Of a stretch of DNA of 64,000 bases, positions 35,118 through 46,093 are shown one piece after another. The position numbers and the translations under genes were made by a program. Position 1 is the first letter of the stretch. The number at the start of each line of letters is the position of its first letter. Origin of the DNA: Heterohyrax brucei (taxonomy: Eukaryota > Chordata > Mammalia > Hyracoidea > Procaviidae). The notes under the pieces are model-generated. The model saw only the letters and a program-made list of their open reading frames with translations. It was not told the DNA's origin and ran no database searches. The stretch spans positions 69,735,833 through 69,799,832 of the forward strand of contig CM053141.1 in NCBI GenBank assembly GCA_028571685.1, read 5' to 3'.

Positions 35118-35960
35118 AATTATTTTTTGGGATTTAGGTGAAATTTTACAGATCAAATTGGTTTCTTATTAAACAATTAATACACAGATTATTTTGTAAC
35201 ATTGGTTGCCAACCCCATAGTGTATCATCATTCTCCCCTTCTCTATCCCACGTGCCATGTTTCCATATTCAGTTTTCCTAACCCTTCTTGGTTTTTCGTA
35301 TTTGCTTTTGGGCTAGTGTGCTCATTAGTCTTGTATACATGATTGAACTGTGAAGCACATCACTGGTGTATATTATTGTTGGCCCTATTAAAACAAAAAA
35401 CAAAACAAACCCGTTGTCTCAAGTGAATTCTGACTCAAGAAAACTCTTATGTTCATGTCCATTCTGATTCATGTTGACCCCTAAGACAGAGTAGAACTGT
35501 CTCGTAGAATTTTCCTTTTCAAGAAGTGGCTGAGAATTCAAAATGTTGACTCTTTGATTAGCAGTCAAGCTCTGTCTAAACCTTAGCTGAGGAGTGAACC
35601 TTAGGAGTGACTTACCTACTATGTTAAGAGCATCCAGAGTCTTATTCTCAGGGTATCTCCAGACTTTGACCAGCAAGCCTGATCTCATTTTGTGTGTGTG
35701 CTTGCGTGTGTGTACGTGCACACACACGCTGTGTATTTGAATATTGTTCATCATTTTTGTCTAGCTCTGTTGGGACCCTCTGTTGTTATCCCTGCCAGAG
35801 CAGTTGGTTCTGGTAACCAGCCACCATCTAATTGTTCTGGGCACAGTAAGGTCAACACTTCTTGGACATTTTCTGATTTAGTCCACATTATTACTACTGT
35901 TTCTTTTGTTCCCAGTTTTCAGGTTAATCGTATGGCTTTCTCCTCTTAGGTATCCTGATT
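35118..35960 (-). mobile_element. L1 3'UTR of a second type, interrupted by a SINE
   Basis: 35118-35384 and about 35700-35960 follow the same antisense 3'UTR as 60051-60604: GTAACATTGGTTGCCAACC, GTTTCCATATTCAGTTTTCC, GGGACCCTCTGTTGTTATCC, CCAGAGCAGTTGGTTCTGG. A SINE (35385-35585) and a TG/CA microsatellite (35690-35729) lie between. Confidence 0.7.
35385..35585 (-). repeat. AfroSINE
   Basis: CCCGTTGTCTCAAGTGAATTC, a partly doubled tail (TCTGATTCATGTTGACCCC), AGAGTAGAACTGTCTCGTAG, TTTGATTAGCAGTCAAGC. Diverged. Confidence 0.8.
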
Positions 35961-36486
35961 ATAAATAAAAAAAATCTAGCTACTCAGCTTTCTTTTCTAA
36001 TTGCTTCAGCTTCTTATTTTTATGTTAGTTTCATTTTCAACTCTGTTTAATTATATTGTCCTTCTCCTCTTTCCCAAACTTTATTAGTTCATGGTTATAT
36101 CTCACAAAACTATTCAAAACAGAGTAGAAAAACTTCTTTGATGAACCCTAGTTAATTCTGAATGATCTTTTTACATTCCAGCTGGTTAATATGCCACTAT
36201 TTTAAGTTGGATACTTATTAACATGTTGTTTGTTAGACTTTATTTCCTCACTTCTCTCTTTTTCTTGAAAGTCTCAGAATTACCTTATTTAGTTATTGTT
36301 ATAATAAGATTCTTACTGTTTATACATCAGGTTGTTATGGGTTCTTGTGCTAAGACTCTGTATCTCCTACCTTTTTCATATATACTTTTGACCTTTTAAA
36401 CCATATGAACTTACTTTTCCATTTTGTTCTTTTCGCACTTTGTCCCATCTCTGAAGTTAGATGTCTTCTGTAGCATCCACATAAAA
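35961..36486. other. No recognisable feature
   Basis: AT-rich non-coding sequence. Confidence 0.4.
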
Positions 36487-36540
36487 CTTGTTGCTGTTAA
36501 GTTGGTTCTAACTCTTGGTGACCCCGTATGTTGTAAGGTG
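36487..36540 (-). repeat. SINE/RTE tail fragment
   Basis: GTTGCTGTTAAGTTGGTTCTAACTC..GGTGACCCCGTATG is the antisense tail of an AfroSINE or RTE. Confidence 0.55.
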
Positions 36541-36544
36541 TGAA

Positions 36545-37205
36545 ACTGTTCAGTAGGATTTTCTTGGCGTGGTGCAAACAGTGCTGGTAAAAAAACAGTG
36601 TCTGACCTCTTCCAAATGCTGAAGGAGAATCAAGATCAACAGCCCAAAGGCTGATTCCTGTGAGACTCAGGTCAGATATGCCTCCTCTCTTCACCATGTT
36701 TTCTAATTCTGACACCAGCTGTGCTTCCCACAACATTCTCTACTTTTCTGTGGGATTTGATAATCCATTGTAGTAGGTGTACAGAATTTACAGACCGTAA
36801 TTGCAATTACGGAGTTTGTTAAGGAGGTTAACCATTACAGTGTAGGTGCAGAAACATTCAGAATACAGTTCTTCCATCAGGATAGCTTCTTCTCAGCTGT
36901 GCTTGCAGGCACTCCTCTCCCTGGCCTTCAGTCACTGCCTAGAGGCACCCAGCTTTCTGTCTCCTTGGACTGGGAAGTCCACTACACCATCTCTTCTAGC
37001 CAGGTCTCTGCTGCCAGGTGGCCCCTTCCTTGATGGTGGTGGATTCTTCCTCTCTGCTCTGGAATTGGCTGCTTTTTAAGGTGAAACTCACCAATCCCTT
37101 TGGTAGGCCACAGTTACCCTATCACACAACCACTTGCGTGGGAGTCATAAAAAAAGCCATACTAAGTCATTTATCACACCATTGCACTTACCCATTAGCC
37201 AGAAA
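36545..37205 (-). mobile_element. LTR-like element, copy B
   Basis: Largely continuous copy of the element also found, interrupted, at 22625-24240. Shared blocks: ACAGTGTCTGACCTC, GGAGAATCAAGATCA, TCTAATTCTGACACCAGCTG, GAATACAGTTCTTCCATCAGG, GGTGGTGGATTC, GTAGGCCACAGTTACCCTATC. Minus orientation presumed. Fossil with no coding text seen. Confidence 0.55.
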
Positions 37206-37210
37206 GTTGG

Positions 37211-37366
37211 CTATTTGAACCTGCCCAAAGGTGCCTTGGAAGACAGCTTAGGCAATCTGCTTCCAGAAACTCATGACCTTGAAAATCCTGTGGAGTGGTT
37301 GTACTCTGACATGCATGGTGTTACCATGAGTCAGAATCTATTAGATGGCAGCTGACAGCATCATCT
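37211..37366 (+). repeat. AfroSINE, long variant, 3' part
   Basis: CAATCTGCTTCCAGAAACTC, GACCTTGAAAATCCTGTGG and the tail ATGAGTCAGAATCTATTAGATGGC. This is the variant with a roughly 30-base insert before the GGGGCAGTTC block. Confidence 0.8.
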
Positions 37367-37368
37367 AT

Positions 37369-37474
37369 AAGGCAGCAAACTGCCAGGCCCTTCTCCCGCA
37401 TTCCTGCTGAGTTGATTTGAACTGCCAACCTTTAGGTTAGTAGTCAAGCACAAACTGTTGCACCACTCTGGGCC
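37369..37474 (-). repeat. AfroSINE, long variant, 5' part
   Basis: AAACTGCCAGGCCCTTCTCC, TTGATTTGAACTGCCAACC, TTAGGTTAGTAGTCAAGCAC, GTTGCACCACTCTGGGCC. Tail missing. Confidence 0.8.
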
Positions 37475-37666
37475 ATTACTGAATCACAGTGTCCCTAAAT
37501 TTTGAGTTATGTTCTTATGTCTACATTCTTGAACTGTGGAACTCTTACCAGTCATTTTTATATTTGAGTCACTTCTGGCCCCAAAGAGATTTGAGATTTT
37601 TTTTTTCCCCCAGCTATCATTGGATGGAGGCCTTGGCAGGTTTTACAAGTGATAAAATGTAAGAAA

Positions 37667-37880
37667 GGAGCTCCGGTGATGCAATGGTTAAAGCACTTGG
37701 CTGCTAACCAAAAGGTCAGTGGTTCGAACCCACTAGCTGGTCCATGGAGTAGAAAGATGAGGCAGTCTGCTTCCCTAAAGATTTACAGCCATGGGAATCC
37801 ATTTGGGCAGCTCTGTTCTGTCCTCTAGGGAAACTATGAGTCGGGATCAACTAAACAGCCATGAGTTTGGGTTTTGGAGC
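37667..37880 (+). repeat. AfroSINE, long variant
   Basis: Full copy: head GGAGCTCCGGTGATGCAATGG, B box GTGGTTCGAACCCACT, insert AGGCAGTCTGCTTCCCTAAAG, tail GAGTCGGGATCAACTAAACAGC. One of the less diverged SINEs here. Confidence 0.92.
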
Positions 37881-38630
37881 ATGTGAGATGATAGAAAAGA
37901 TGTATACATAAAAATTAAGTTGATAAAATAAGACTACTTACCTGGAGATTATTATTTTACAGAGTATAGTAGACAAAGAAAATAAGACATCTAAGCAGTC
38001 ACAATAAATATAATAAAGGGACATTGTTATTCAGAGCCCATTTACTTTTTTATGAAGTGAGCGTAGTTGCTTCATAAGAAGGATAGATGCATTGACAGCA
38101 CCAGCAAATGATGGCTGTAGTCTCACAGTGAGGGAATAGGAAGATGGAAAGAAGACTCAATAGCTTAGCAAATGGAGTAGTCTGGAACACTTCGTTTTGG
38201 GCAAAGTACATTATGTATACGTTTCATTTGCCTATAGGAGGATTCATACTTGCATAGCCTGCTGTGATTACGAGTTAATAGACCTGATAGAGCTGTTAGC
38301 ACCCTTTTTTGGTCTTAGGGCCCTGTTGAAAACAACAACAATTTGAGTAGTATTCTGCTTTTAAAATTACGTTGAAAACAGTGGACAACAGCAATGGGAA
38401 AGATTAGATGGGAACATTAGGAGACAGTGAATTTATGTTAACGGGGGATGGATAACTCAGAAAAGGGGAGTGAAGATGGTTACACAACTCGAAGAATGTA
38501 ATCACTGTCAGCTAAGTGGTACATGCAGAAAGCGTTGAATAGATGCATGTTTTGATGTGTATATTTTCAACAACAGAATAAATAAAATCATATGATTTGA
38601 AAAGTTGGCTAAATAATGACAGAAAGTAAG
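37881..38630. other. No recognisable feature
   Basis: AT-rich non-coding sequence. Confidence 0.45.
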
Positions 38631-38631
38631 C

Positions 38632-38838
38632 AAGCCTTTTGCCATGAAGTCAGTTCTGACTCAGGCAATCCTGTGTGTTAAAGAGTAGAATTGCTCTTTA
38701 AGATTTTATTGACTATAATGTTTAAGGAAACATATTGCCAGGCCTTTCTTCTACACTGCTGCTGGGTGGGTTTGAACTGTCAATGTTGAGGTTAGTTGTC
38801 AAGTACAAACCATTTGTATCAAGGGACCTAAAAGGTCC
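38632..38838 (-). repeat. AfroSINE, long variant
   Basis: GCCATGAAGTCAGTTCTGACTC, ATTGCTCTTTAAGATTTT, TTGCCAGGCCTTTCTTC, GGGTGGGTTTGAACTG, GGTTAGTTGTCAAGTAC. Diverged. Confidence 0.8.
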
Positions 38839-39231
38839 CTTTATGGTCTTAAAAATGATGAAGAACCCCAAAGAACTTTGGTTTTATGTGTATTATATTA
38901 ATCATATTAGAAATTAAAATTGAAGAATTTAAAAAAGCAGTAAATCACTATGTTAACATGAGTAACATTGTTTTAATGAAAAAATAACTATTTTCCAAAA
39001 CAAAATATTTAGCAAAAAGAGGGTCAATGTTTCTTTTATGTTCAGCCTAATCGAAGACAGCTAGATTCCCATACCTGCTTCTGCATTCAGTCTGTTGCAG
39101 TATGTTGTTTTGGTTGAAGTATATACAGAAAATCCAGCCTTAAACAATAAGTAGCTGGAAAAGGGCAGAATGTCTTCATAGCCTTTTTAGGTAATTGTGA
39201 ATAATCTTGATACTCTTACCAACATGTGATA
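38839..39231. other. No recognisable feature
   Basis: AT-rich sequence. Confidence 0.45.
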
Positions 39232-39434
39232 AAAATCACCCAAACCTACTACTGTCAGTTCTGACTCATAGTAACCAGACAGGACAGAGTAGAACTGTCC
39301 CGTATGGTTTCCAAGGTTGTAAATATTTGCAGATGCATACCACCACATTTTTGTCTTGAAGAGTAGCTGGTGGTTTTGAACTGCTGACCTTTTGGTTTGT
39401 AGCTGAGCACTTTAACCACTGCATTGTGGTTTTA
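39232..39434 (-). repeat. AfroSINE with a small internal insertion
   Basis: CTACTACTGTCAGTTCTGACTC, GAGTAGAACTGTCCCGTATGG, GGTTTTGAACTGCTGACC, head-side TTTAACCACTGCATTGTGG. About 45 extra bases (39318-39362) interrupt the usual TTTCCAAGG..GAGTAGCTGG spacing. Confidence 0.82.
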
Positions 39435-39594
39435 CAGGTTAGCTGTGGTATGCAGTCTGAAACCATGTCAGTGAACTTTTTATTTCTTGTTATTTAAAGA
39501 GCATGAGTTTATCTTTTGCTTTGAATCTCTTCCCCATTCATGATTTTGTAACTTTACGTTTTGGTGGTTTGGAAAATACTGGTTCATTGACTTA

Positions 39595-39812
39595 CCGTAT
39601 TTTTATGCAGATAACATGTACCTTCTACACATGCTTGCCAACCACTTCTGCCTTCCATGAGGTATTTTCATAAGCCAGTGTGCAATTTTTTTGTTAAATA
39701 GCAGCATACATAAAAAACTTTGCACAACAGCACTGACGGAAATACCTGGCTAGGGGAGGACATGGTTGGCAAACCAATGTAGAAAGTATGTGTTATTTGT
39801 GTAAAGGTATGG
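39595..39812. mobile_element. 218-bp MITE with about 50-bp terminal inverted repeats and TA flanks
   Basis: The left end CCGTATTTTTATGCAGATAACA and the reverse of the right end (CCATACCTTTACACAAATAACA) match at 16 of 22 bases, and similarity continues through TTGCCAACCA / TGGTTGGCAA. TA stands on both sides (39593-39594, 39813-39814), as for Tc1/mariner-type elements. No coding capacity. Family not named. Confidence 0.8.
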
Positions 39813-40034
39813 TACACACATTTTCTAAATGCTGCCATGATTCATTATGCCATAGCAAAAATCTTAAAAACATTTGATATCACCCCTAATCTCATAAGAA
39901 AAGTCTTTGAATGTTGTGTGGAATACAAAAGTTTCCCAGATTTCTAATTTTGTATTTGAAAGCACCAATTTTAATCATTAGTAACAAATGCCATCCTTTT
40001 TTTTCCCTTAAAAAACTTAACAGGCTTGCGTAGA

Positions 40035-40554
40035 TGGTTTAGTCATCTGATGCTGCTCTAACAGAAATACCACAAGGTGGATGGCTTTAGCAAAAACAGT
40101 TTATTCTTACACAGTCCAGTAAGTTACAAGTTTGCAGTCAGGGTGTTCACTCCAGGAGAAGGCTTATCCTTTGTCCGCTCTGGAGGAAAGTCCTTGTGTT
40201 GCATCAGTTTTTGGTCAGGTAGCATCTTGGGGCGGAACTTCAGGTCTGAAGGACACAGCCCTACTCCCAGTGCTGTTTTCTTAATGGTGAGAGGTTCCCC
40301 ATTCTCGATGCCAGATTTTTTTCCTTTATAGCTCAAGAGAGGGCCTCAAGGCACAAAACAAGTTTACGCATTAAATCATGCTCTACCAACACAACTGCTG
40401 CCCTTCTACCCTCATTAGCATCATAGAGGCCCATCCACCCTCATTAACATCATAGAGGCAGGAATGCCAGCATGGAGGAACATCACACAATACCAGGAAT
40501 TATGGCACAGCCAAATTATCAGGGTTTTTTAGGGAACACACTGAATCCATGACA
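40035..40554 (-). mobile_element. MaLR-like LTR
   Basis: Same family as 21560-22082: right end (5' end of the LTR) TGTCATGGATTCAGTGTGTT, left end GCATCAGATGACTAAACCA. Middle blocks in common include TTATTCTTACACAGTCCAGTA and TCAGGTCTGAAGGACA. No duplication detected. Solo LTR fossil. Confidence 0.78.
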
Positions 40555-40568
40555 CTTGGTTTGTTTCC

Positions 40569-40973
40569 TTTTTTTAATTGATTAAGTGAAAGTACACAAT
40601 CCAAATCAACTTTGCATGTCCACAACTCTGCTTGCCTCACCCTGTGACAACTCACTCCTTTGTACTCTTCTAGTATCCTTGTAATGAACACCTGTGCCCT
40701 CCTCTCCACTCTCCTCTCCCATCTAGAAAGAAACTAGTAGGACAGCCTCCTATAAATATATAAAACCATAAAGTAAATACACCACATGGTCATTCTGTGC
40801 CCCTAGGTCCAGTCCACTCTTGTCAAAAGAGCCAAGCCAAGTGCCGTCGAGTCGGATCCGAGTCTAAAGAGTTGACCTCAGTATTGGTTTTGGTTCAGGG
40901 CCAGCAGCAAGTCTACAGGCCTTGTTTCCGGGGCACCCTCCAGACTGTCGAGCCATTAATTCTGGTCTTTTTT
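40569..40973 (-). mobile_element. L1 3' end, 5'-truncated, with a micro-insertion
   Basis: TTTTTTTAATTGATTAAGTG, CTCACCCTGTGACAACTCAC, AACTAGTAGGACAGCC, GGCACCCTCCAGACTGTCG. Duplication ACTTGGTTTGTTTCC (40554-40568) / ACTTGGTTTATTTTC (40974-40988), 13 of 15. A 30-bp insertion interrupts it at 40832-40861. Confidence 0.87.
40832..40861 (-). repeat. 30-bp micro-insertion with a 10-bp target duplication
   Basis: The block CCAAGCCAAGTGCCGTCGAG..GGATCCGA breaks L1 3'UTR text that is continuous in other copies. Flanks GTCAAAAGAG (40822-40831) and GTCTAAAGAG (40862-40871), one mismatch. Minus-strand reading gives TCGGATCCGACTCGACGGC and then ACTTGGCTTGG, the same core as 24425-24459 and 25257-25295. 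Confidence 0.8.
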
Positions 40974-40988
40974 ACTTGGTTTATTTTC

Positions 40989-41772
40989 TTAAAAATAATT
41001 TTTCTTTCAAAGGCTGCCAGATTCCTAACCCTGAGTAACCTTAGTTTGCCATTTGTTCTTACGAGTCAAAAGGCTGTTTCATGAAAAAAGAACCTAGTTT
41101 GGCTCGTAAGTCAAACTACACTGGTACTTTTATTTTTTAGTTGATTTTTAGACAACATAACAACCTCTTGCATTTTTGAGATGTTACTGTTTTAACATTG
41201 TTTTCTGTTTACTAGCCCTGTTGATCTTGCTTGGTATGTCCGTCAAGCTTTTGCTTTTTTCTCAAATGTTATGTTTTTCATGATGGCTCAAGTTTTATAT
41301 TATGGCCTGGACTAAACTGTGTCAGTCGCTTAAGTGTATTTCCCCAGCTCACGTGAATCACTGTTCATTTAACTTTGGTAATTGCTTGGAAGAGGAAAGG
41401 GGAAATATTTAGTTGAAACCATTCCTTTTGGAGTGTGTGGGTAGTTGGTTCTCTTGGTATGTTTCCTGTCTCTCAGGAAATACACCCTTATTTTTGCAGT
41501 ACTACTGCCTCAGCAGTGTTAGATTTCTTGCAGTACAGAGAGCTGAACTGCAGGCCTTAACCATGCTAGGGCCAGCCACTTCAGCAAGGAATTAGTGCAG
41601 CTGTCTACCGTGTTTTATTACCTGGCTGACTGCCCAGGACATGCTTTCACCAATCCTTCTTGCTAAGAAGCTTACCCTTTTTTTGAGATCCCGCATGGTG
41701 CTTGTTTGGGGCTTCTGGTTCTTCAGTTGTGTTGTGTTATGTTAATGTTCTCTACCCCTCATCTGCTTTGTA
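40989..41772. other. No recognisable feature
   Basis: Non-coding sequence, presumed intron. No repeat family recognised. Confidence 0.45.
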
Positions 41773-42615
41773 TTTGGCAGAATTGTATAGTGGTTAAGGG
41801 TTACAGCTGCTAAACAAAAGGTCAGCAGTTCCAGTCCACTGGGCATTCCATGGAAACTTTATGGGGTGATTCTGCTCCGTCCTGTAAGGTTGATATGAGT
41901 CAATGAGTTTGATTTTTTTGGTTTACAGGAGCCATGGTGGAACACTGGTTAAGAGCTTGGCTGCCAACCAAGAGGTCAACAGTTCAAATCCAGCTGCTCT
42001 TTGGAAATGCTATAGGGCAGTTCTGTTCTATCCTAAAGGGTCATTTTGAGTTGAAATCAGCTCGACTGCAGCAGGTTTTATATGGTTGCTGTGAGTCAGG
42101 ATCAACTCAACAACAGTGGGTTTCGTTTGGGATTATAGATTCATGAATGGAGTCCTGGCAGTTCAAATGGACAACCAGTCTCTCACTGGAAACCCTGTAA
42201 AAACAAACCCACTGCTGTTGAGTCGTCCAACTCATAGCTACCTAACAGTACAGAGTAGAACTGCTCCACGGAGTTTCTAAGGAGTGTCTGGTGTTTTTGA
42301 ATTGCTCATCTTTTGTTTAGCAGTCATAGCTCTTAACCTGTATGCCACCAGGGTTTCCTATAAAGCCCCAAACCAAATCCACTGCCGTTGAGTCATTCTG
42401 ACTCATAGCAACCCTATAGGGCAGGGTAGAACTGTCCCGTAGAGTTTCCAAGGAGCACCTGGTGAATTTGAACTGCCAACCAGCGTTTAACCAGCATTTA
42501 GTATCATTTAACCACTACACCACCGGGGTTTCCTATGGGGCAGTTACATTCTGTCCTGTAGGGTCATGACGAGTCAAAATGTACTTGATGGCAAGGAGAT
42601 TGGTTTTGTTTTTTT
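41773..42615. repeat. AfroSINE cluster: five copies, two nested in another
   Basis: Plus copies at 41773-41927 and 41929-42131; a third plus copy starts about 42135 (GGAGTCCTGGCAGTTCAAATG) and resumes at 42534-42615 (ATGGGGCAGTTACATTCTG). Between its halves lie two minus copies, 42193-42358 (ACCAGGGTTTCC end) and 42362-42533 (CACCGGGGTTTCC end). Reading the third copy across the gap gives the normal GGAAACCCTGT|ATGGGGCAG order. Confidence 0.87.
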
Positions 42616-42619
42616 ACAG

Positions 42620-43800
42620 ACTTACTGTGATTACTGTTCATGTTTTGAAGTTTCAAATAATTATAAAATGCACAGAAAGGTTAGATGTATGGTATAAAGA
42701 ACTTTTTTGTTCTTGAGCTATGTGATAGTAAAATTGCCTACCTGATGCCCCTTTGCTGCTAAATGCAGACTTTCTTCCATAAAACAAATGACATCATAAC
42801 CATCAAAATCCCAAAGTTAACATGAATACATTGCTTACTAACAACTCTTAGACCTTATTCAGGTTTTACCAGTTGTCCCAGTAATATCTCTTAGGGCATA
42901 GTAATTCAGTTCAGAATCATTGTCTTCAAACTTACTCCGTCTAGAACGGTTTATGTCTTTATTTATGTGGTCTTGACATTTTGAGGATTATTGTTTTCAG
43001 AATCAGTGTTTCTTTCTAGTTACAACACTGGCTGTTCTGTAGAATACCCTCAATTTGCATTTGTCTCTTTTTTTAATGATTAAATTTCCATGATTAGATT
43101 TTATTAGTGTTCCGTACTTAGGTTTTTGGCTCTTGATACAGGACTGATGCTGCATTCTTCTCATGTTGCCTTATCAGGTGACAGACTGATGTCTGTCTTT
43201 CACTCTGATCACATGATGAAGATGTGACTGTCAGGCTTCTCTGGTCAAAATACTCTTTCTCCACTTGTAATTAATAAGTATTAAGGGGAAGTCATTTGAT
43301 ACTAAGGAATCCTGGTGGTGCAGTAATTAAGTGCTTGGATGCTAACTGAAAGATCAGGGATTCCAACTCACCAGCTTTCTGTGGGAGAAAGTAGCAGTAT
43401 GCTTCTGTAAAGATTTTGGCCTTGGAAACCATGTGGGGCAGTTCTGTTGTGACACATAGTGTAGGGTTTGAGTTGGAATAGACTCAGTGGCACACAACAA
43501 CTGTTTGAAACTATGAAAATAATTCTGTTTCTCATCAAGCTTTTAATTTGTTCGTTTATTTACACCTGGACAGAATCCTGGTTTCTGAAAACCAGCCAGT
43601 GACCTGTAATCTATTATCATTTAGTATTTTGATTCAGACATCGTTCTTATTTGTCCAGTAAGGACCCGTTCCATATGACTTCTCTGTTTTCTTTTTGAGA
43701 TATCTGTCCTTTCTTTGAGCCCTTTCTTGCTGCACAATACATTGTATTTATCGTCTATTTTAGTGAGAAATGGTACTTAGAAGCCATGGTCTAGTAATAG
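42620..43800 (-). mobile_element. Ancient L1 (L1M-like) 3'UTR, interrupted by a SINE
   Basis: Antisense blocks of an ancient L1: ACCAGTTGTCCCAGTAATATC, TTGACATTTTGAGGATTA, ATACCCTCAATTTGCATTTG, GATGCTGCATTCTTCTCATG, TTCTCATCAAGCTTTTAAT. The SINE at 43308-43500 splits it. Confidence 0.7.
43308..43500 (+). repeat. AfroSINE, long variant
   Basis: GAATCCTGGTGGTGCAGTAA, GGGATTCCAACTCACCAGC, AGTATGCTTCTGTAAAG, CATGTGGGGCAGTTCTG, tail AATAGACTCAGTGGCACAC. Confidence 0.9.
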
Positions 43801-44204
43801 CATGTACTTCTAACACTTGGGATGTTGCTTTTCTGAAACCTTAGTATGCAGAGATAGAACTATTTGTATGTGTGCTTATACATTTACATTTGTATTTCTG
43901 TGTCTGTGGAAAACTGAGCTTACAATAGTATCTCCAGTTCTAATCCAACATCACAGGATTCATTCTTGTTTTTATGCTTTCCATATTTGTAACTCATCTC
44001 TGACAGTGTCAACTATTATTTTTTTCTATTCTTTTTTGTTAGGGAGATGAGGTAAATATTTGTTCAGATATTTTGAACTAGAAGTGTCTGCAGTCCAGTT
44101 AATTTCAGAATAAATTCTAAAGTGATAAAATTCTGAAACTTGAAAAGCTCTAATTATTTGGTAAAATACGTTTAGGTAGAATATTTTATTCCTCACTTAT
44201 TCCA
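43801..44204. other. No recognisable feature
   Basis: AT-rich sequence. May include weak old L1 text. Confidence 0.4.
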
Positions 44205-44206
44205 GG

Positions 44207-44398
44207 AGCCCTGGCGCACAATGGCTAAGCATTCAGTTGCTAACTGAAGGGTCTGCAGTTCCAACCCACTAGCTGCTCTGTGGTAAAGTCACTTTGATAA
44301 AGATTGCAACCTAAGCTACCCGGTGGGGCAGTTCTACTCTGCTATACAGGGTTGCTATGAGTCAGAATCTACTCAGTGGCACCTAACAACAACAATGT
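44207..44398 (+). repeat. AfroSINE, long variant, RTE-type tail
   Basis: GGAGCCCTGGCGCACAATGG, CAGTTCCAACCCACTAGC, CCGGTGGGGCAGTTCTACTC, and the tail GAATCTACTCAGTGGCACC..TAACAACAACAATG, identical in kind to the RTE tail. Confidence 0.92.
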
Positions 44399-45082
44399 GA
44401 AAGATGGGTAGAGAGGATCCAGTATTTGTTTATATTGTACAAGTTCCTTGTGGAGAGCATGCTGGAGCTATGTGTGCAGTGCCTTTGATGTAACTGTGTT
44501 TTTCCTTATAGAGAATACATTGTTTATTTGATCGCAAAGTTTGGAGTGTATATTTGTCTTCCTGATAATGTTGTCCTTGGTGTTTCGAATCAGACCAATT
44601 CGAGAGTCTTGAGGAATTTCTGTGTCTTAGAGTCAGTGCAGGAAACCTATAATCTAAAAACTAATCTCTTTTTGCCAGCACAAAGTAAGTTAGTATCACT
44701 TCCCTAGCCCTGGAGATTTTGGAAGTAACTTAAGAGGAATGCTAGGATATCCTTTCGTGACTAGAATAGATTGTTCTTGTCTTCTAGGAAAAGATAATGA
44801 TCCTGGCAGGAGCACATGGATCCTTTGGGTATCTTGCAATCTCTGGGGATTTCAGAGGTTTAGCTAATTGTCTTGGGGCAAACTACTGAACAGCAAAGGC
44901 TGTGTATAGTAAGTAGATGCTGTTAGATTTGTCTTAGATACTTGATATCAAGGTGATGTCCTGTCTGCTCTTTCGGAAGTAATTTCCAAGCCAGAAATCC
45001 TGGGAGTCATTTTCCTGTCCTTAGTTGTTGAAGTCAATACTATTTCTATCAGTCTGTCTTAGACAGCTATACAGTGAGATGA
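44399..45082. other. No recognisable feature
   Basis: Non-coding sequence. Confidence 0.45.
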
Positions 45083-45210
45083 AAGAGGCCTGGTGGTTTA
45101 GTGGTTAAGTGCTTTACTGTACATACAGACATGTTATATACATGTGTGTGTATATGTAGAACCAGAAAACCCAATGTCGTCAATTCTGATGTTCACTAAC
45201 ACTGTGTAAG
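45083..45210. repeat. Short SINE fragments
   Basis: A head fragment GGCCTGGTGGTTTAGTGG on the plus strand (45089-45117) and a tail-like minus fragment near 45160-45200 (CCAATGTCGTCAATTCTGATG). Confidence 0.5.
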
Positions 45211-45357
45211 AGTGCCTGTCTCTGTGCATTCTTGACCAACTGCATCTTAGCCATCTCGCAATACTTGTGCAGATCTGAGAGAGGCAATACAGTATGGTAT
45301 GTAAGGACATAGGCTCTGAAGTGGGACAACCTGCTCTTAAATCTACAGTTTACTAAT

Positions 45358-46093
45358 TAAGGAGTCCTGATGGTACAATGGAAACGCTGCTGGCATAGTG
45401 GTTAAGTGCTGTGGCTGCTAACTAAAAGATTAGCAGTTCAAATCCACCAGACACTCTTTAGAAGCTCCTTAGAAACTCTGTGGAGTAGCTCTCCTGTGTC
45501 CTGATCTAGGGTTGCAACGATTTGGAATCCATTTGGCTGCAGTGGGTTTGGTTTGGTTTTTTTTTTTTTTGGATGGTGCTGTGGAAACCCTGGTGGTGTG
45601 ATTAAGTGCTGCAGCTGCTAACCAAAACACTGACGCTTCAGATCCACCAGATGTTCCATGGAAATTCCATGGGGCAGTTCTACACTGTCCTGTAAGGTTA
45701 CTGTGAATTGGAACCAACTTGACGGCAATGGTTTGTTTTTTGTTTTTGATGGCACATTCAAAATTGCAATGTGTTTAAGTGCTATGGCTGCTAACCAAAT
45801 GGTCACTAGTTTGAATTCACCACTTGCTCCTTGGAAACTCTGGGGTGATTCTACTGTGTCCCATTACGTTTGCTGAGAGTCAGAATCAATTTGATGGCAG
45901 TGGGTTTGGTTTGGTTTTGATGTGCAATGTTTAATTGCTTAGCTCCTAACTGAAAGAAAGATCAGCTGTTCAAACCCACTCCTGGGAGGAAAGATCTGGT
46001 GATTTACTCCCAGAAAGATGGGAAATGCTGCAGATAATTCTGCTCTGTAGTGTTGGCTAGGAGTTGGAGTCAGCTCAGTGGCACCTAACAATG
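45358..46093 (+). repeat. Four AfroSINEs in direct tandem
   Basis: Same-strand copies at about 45358-45565, 45580-45747, 45763-45922 and 45925-46093. Each begins near a head (GGAGTCCTGATGG; GAAACCCTGGTGGTG; TTTAAGTGCTATGGC; TTTAATTGCTTAGC) and ends in a tail (CTGCAGTGGGTTTGG; TTGACGGCAATGG; TTGATGGCAGTGGG; CTCAGTGGCACCTAAC). T-rich or poly-T tails separate the first copies. The heads of copies 3 and 4 share GCAATGT, suggesting insertion into each other's tails. Confidence 0.87.

Noticed and set aside
41773-46093. Regularly repeated blocks that might suggest a CRISPR-like array
   Set aside because: The repeats are 150-200-bp SINEs in both orientations with variable spacing, in mammalian DNA.
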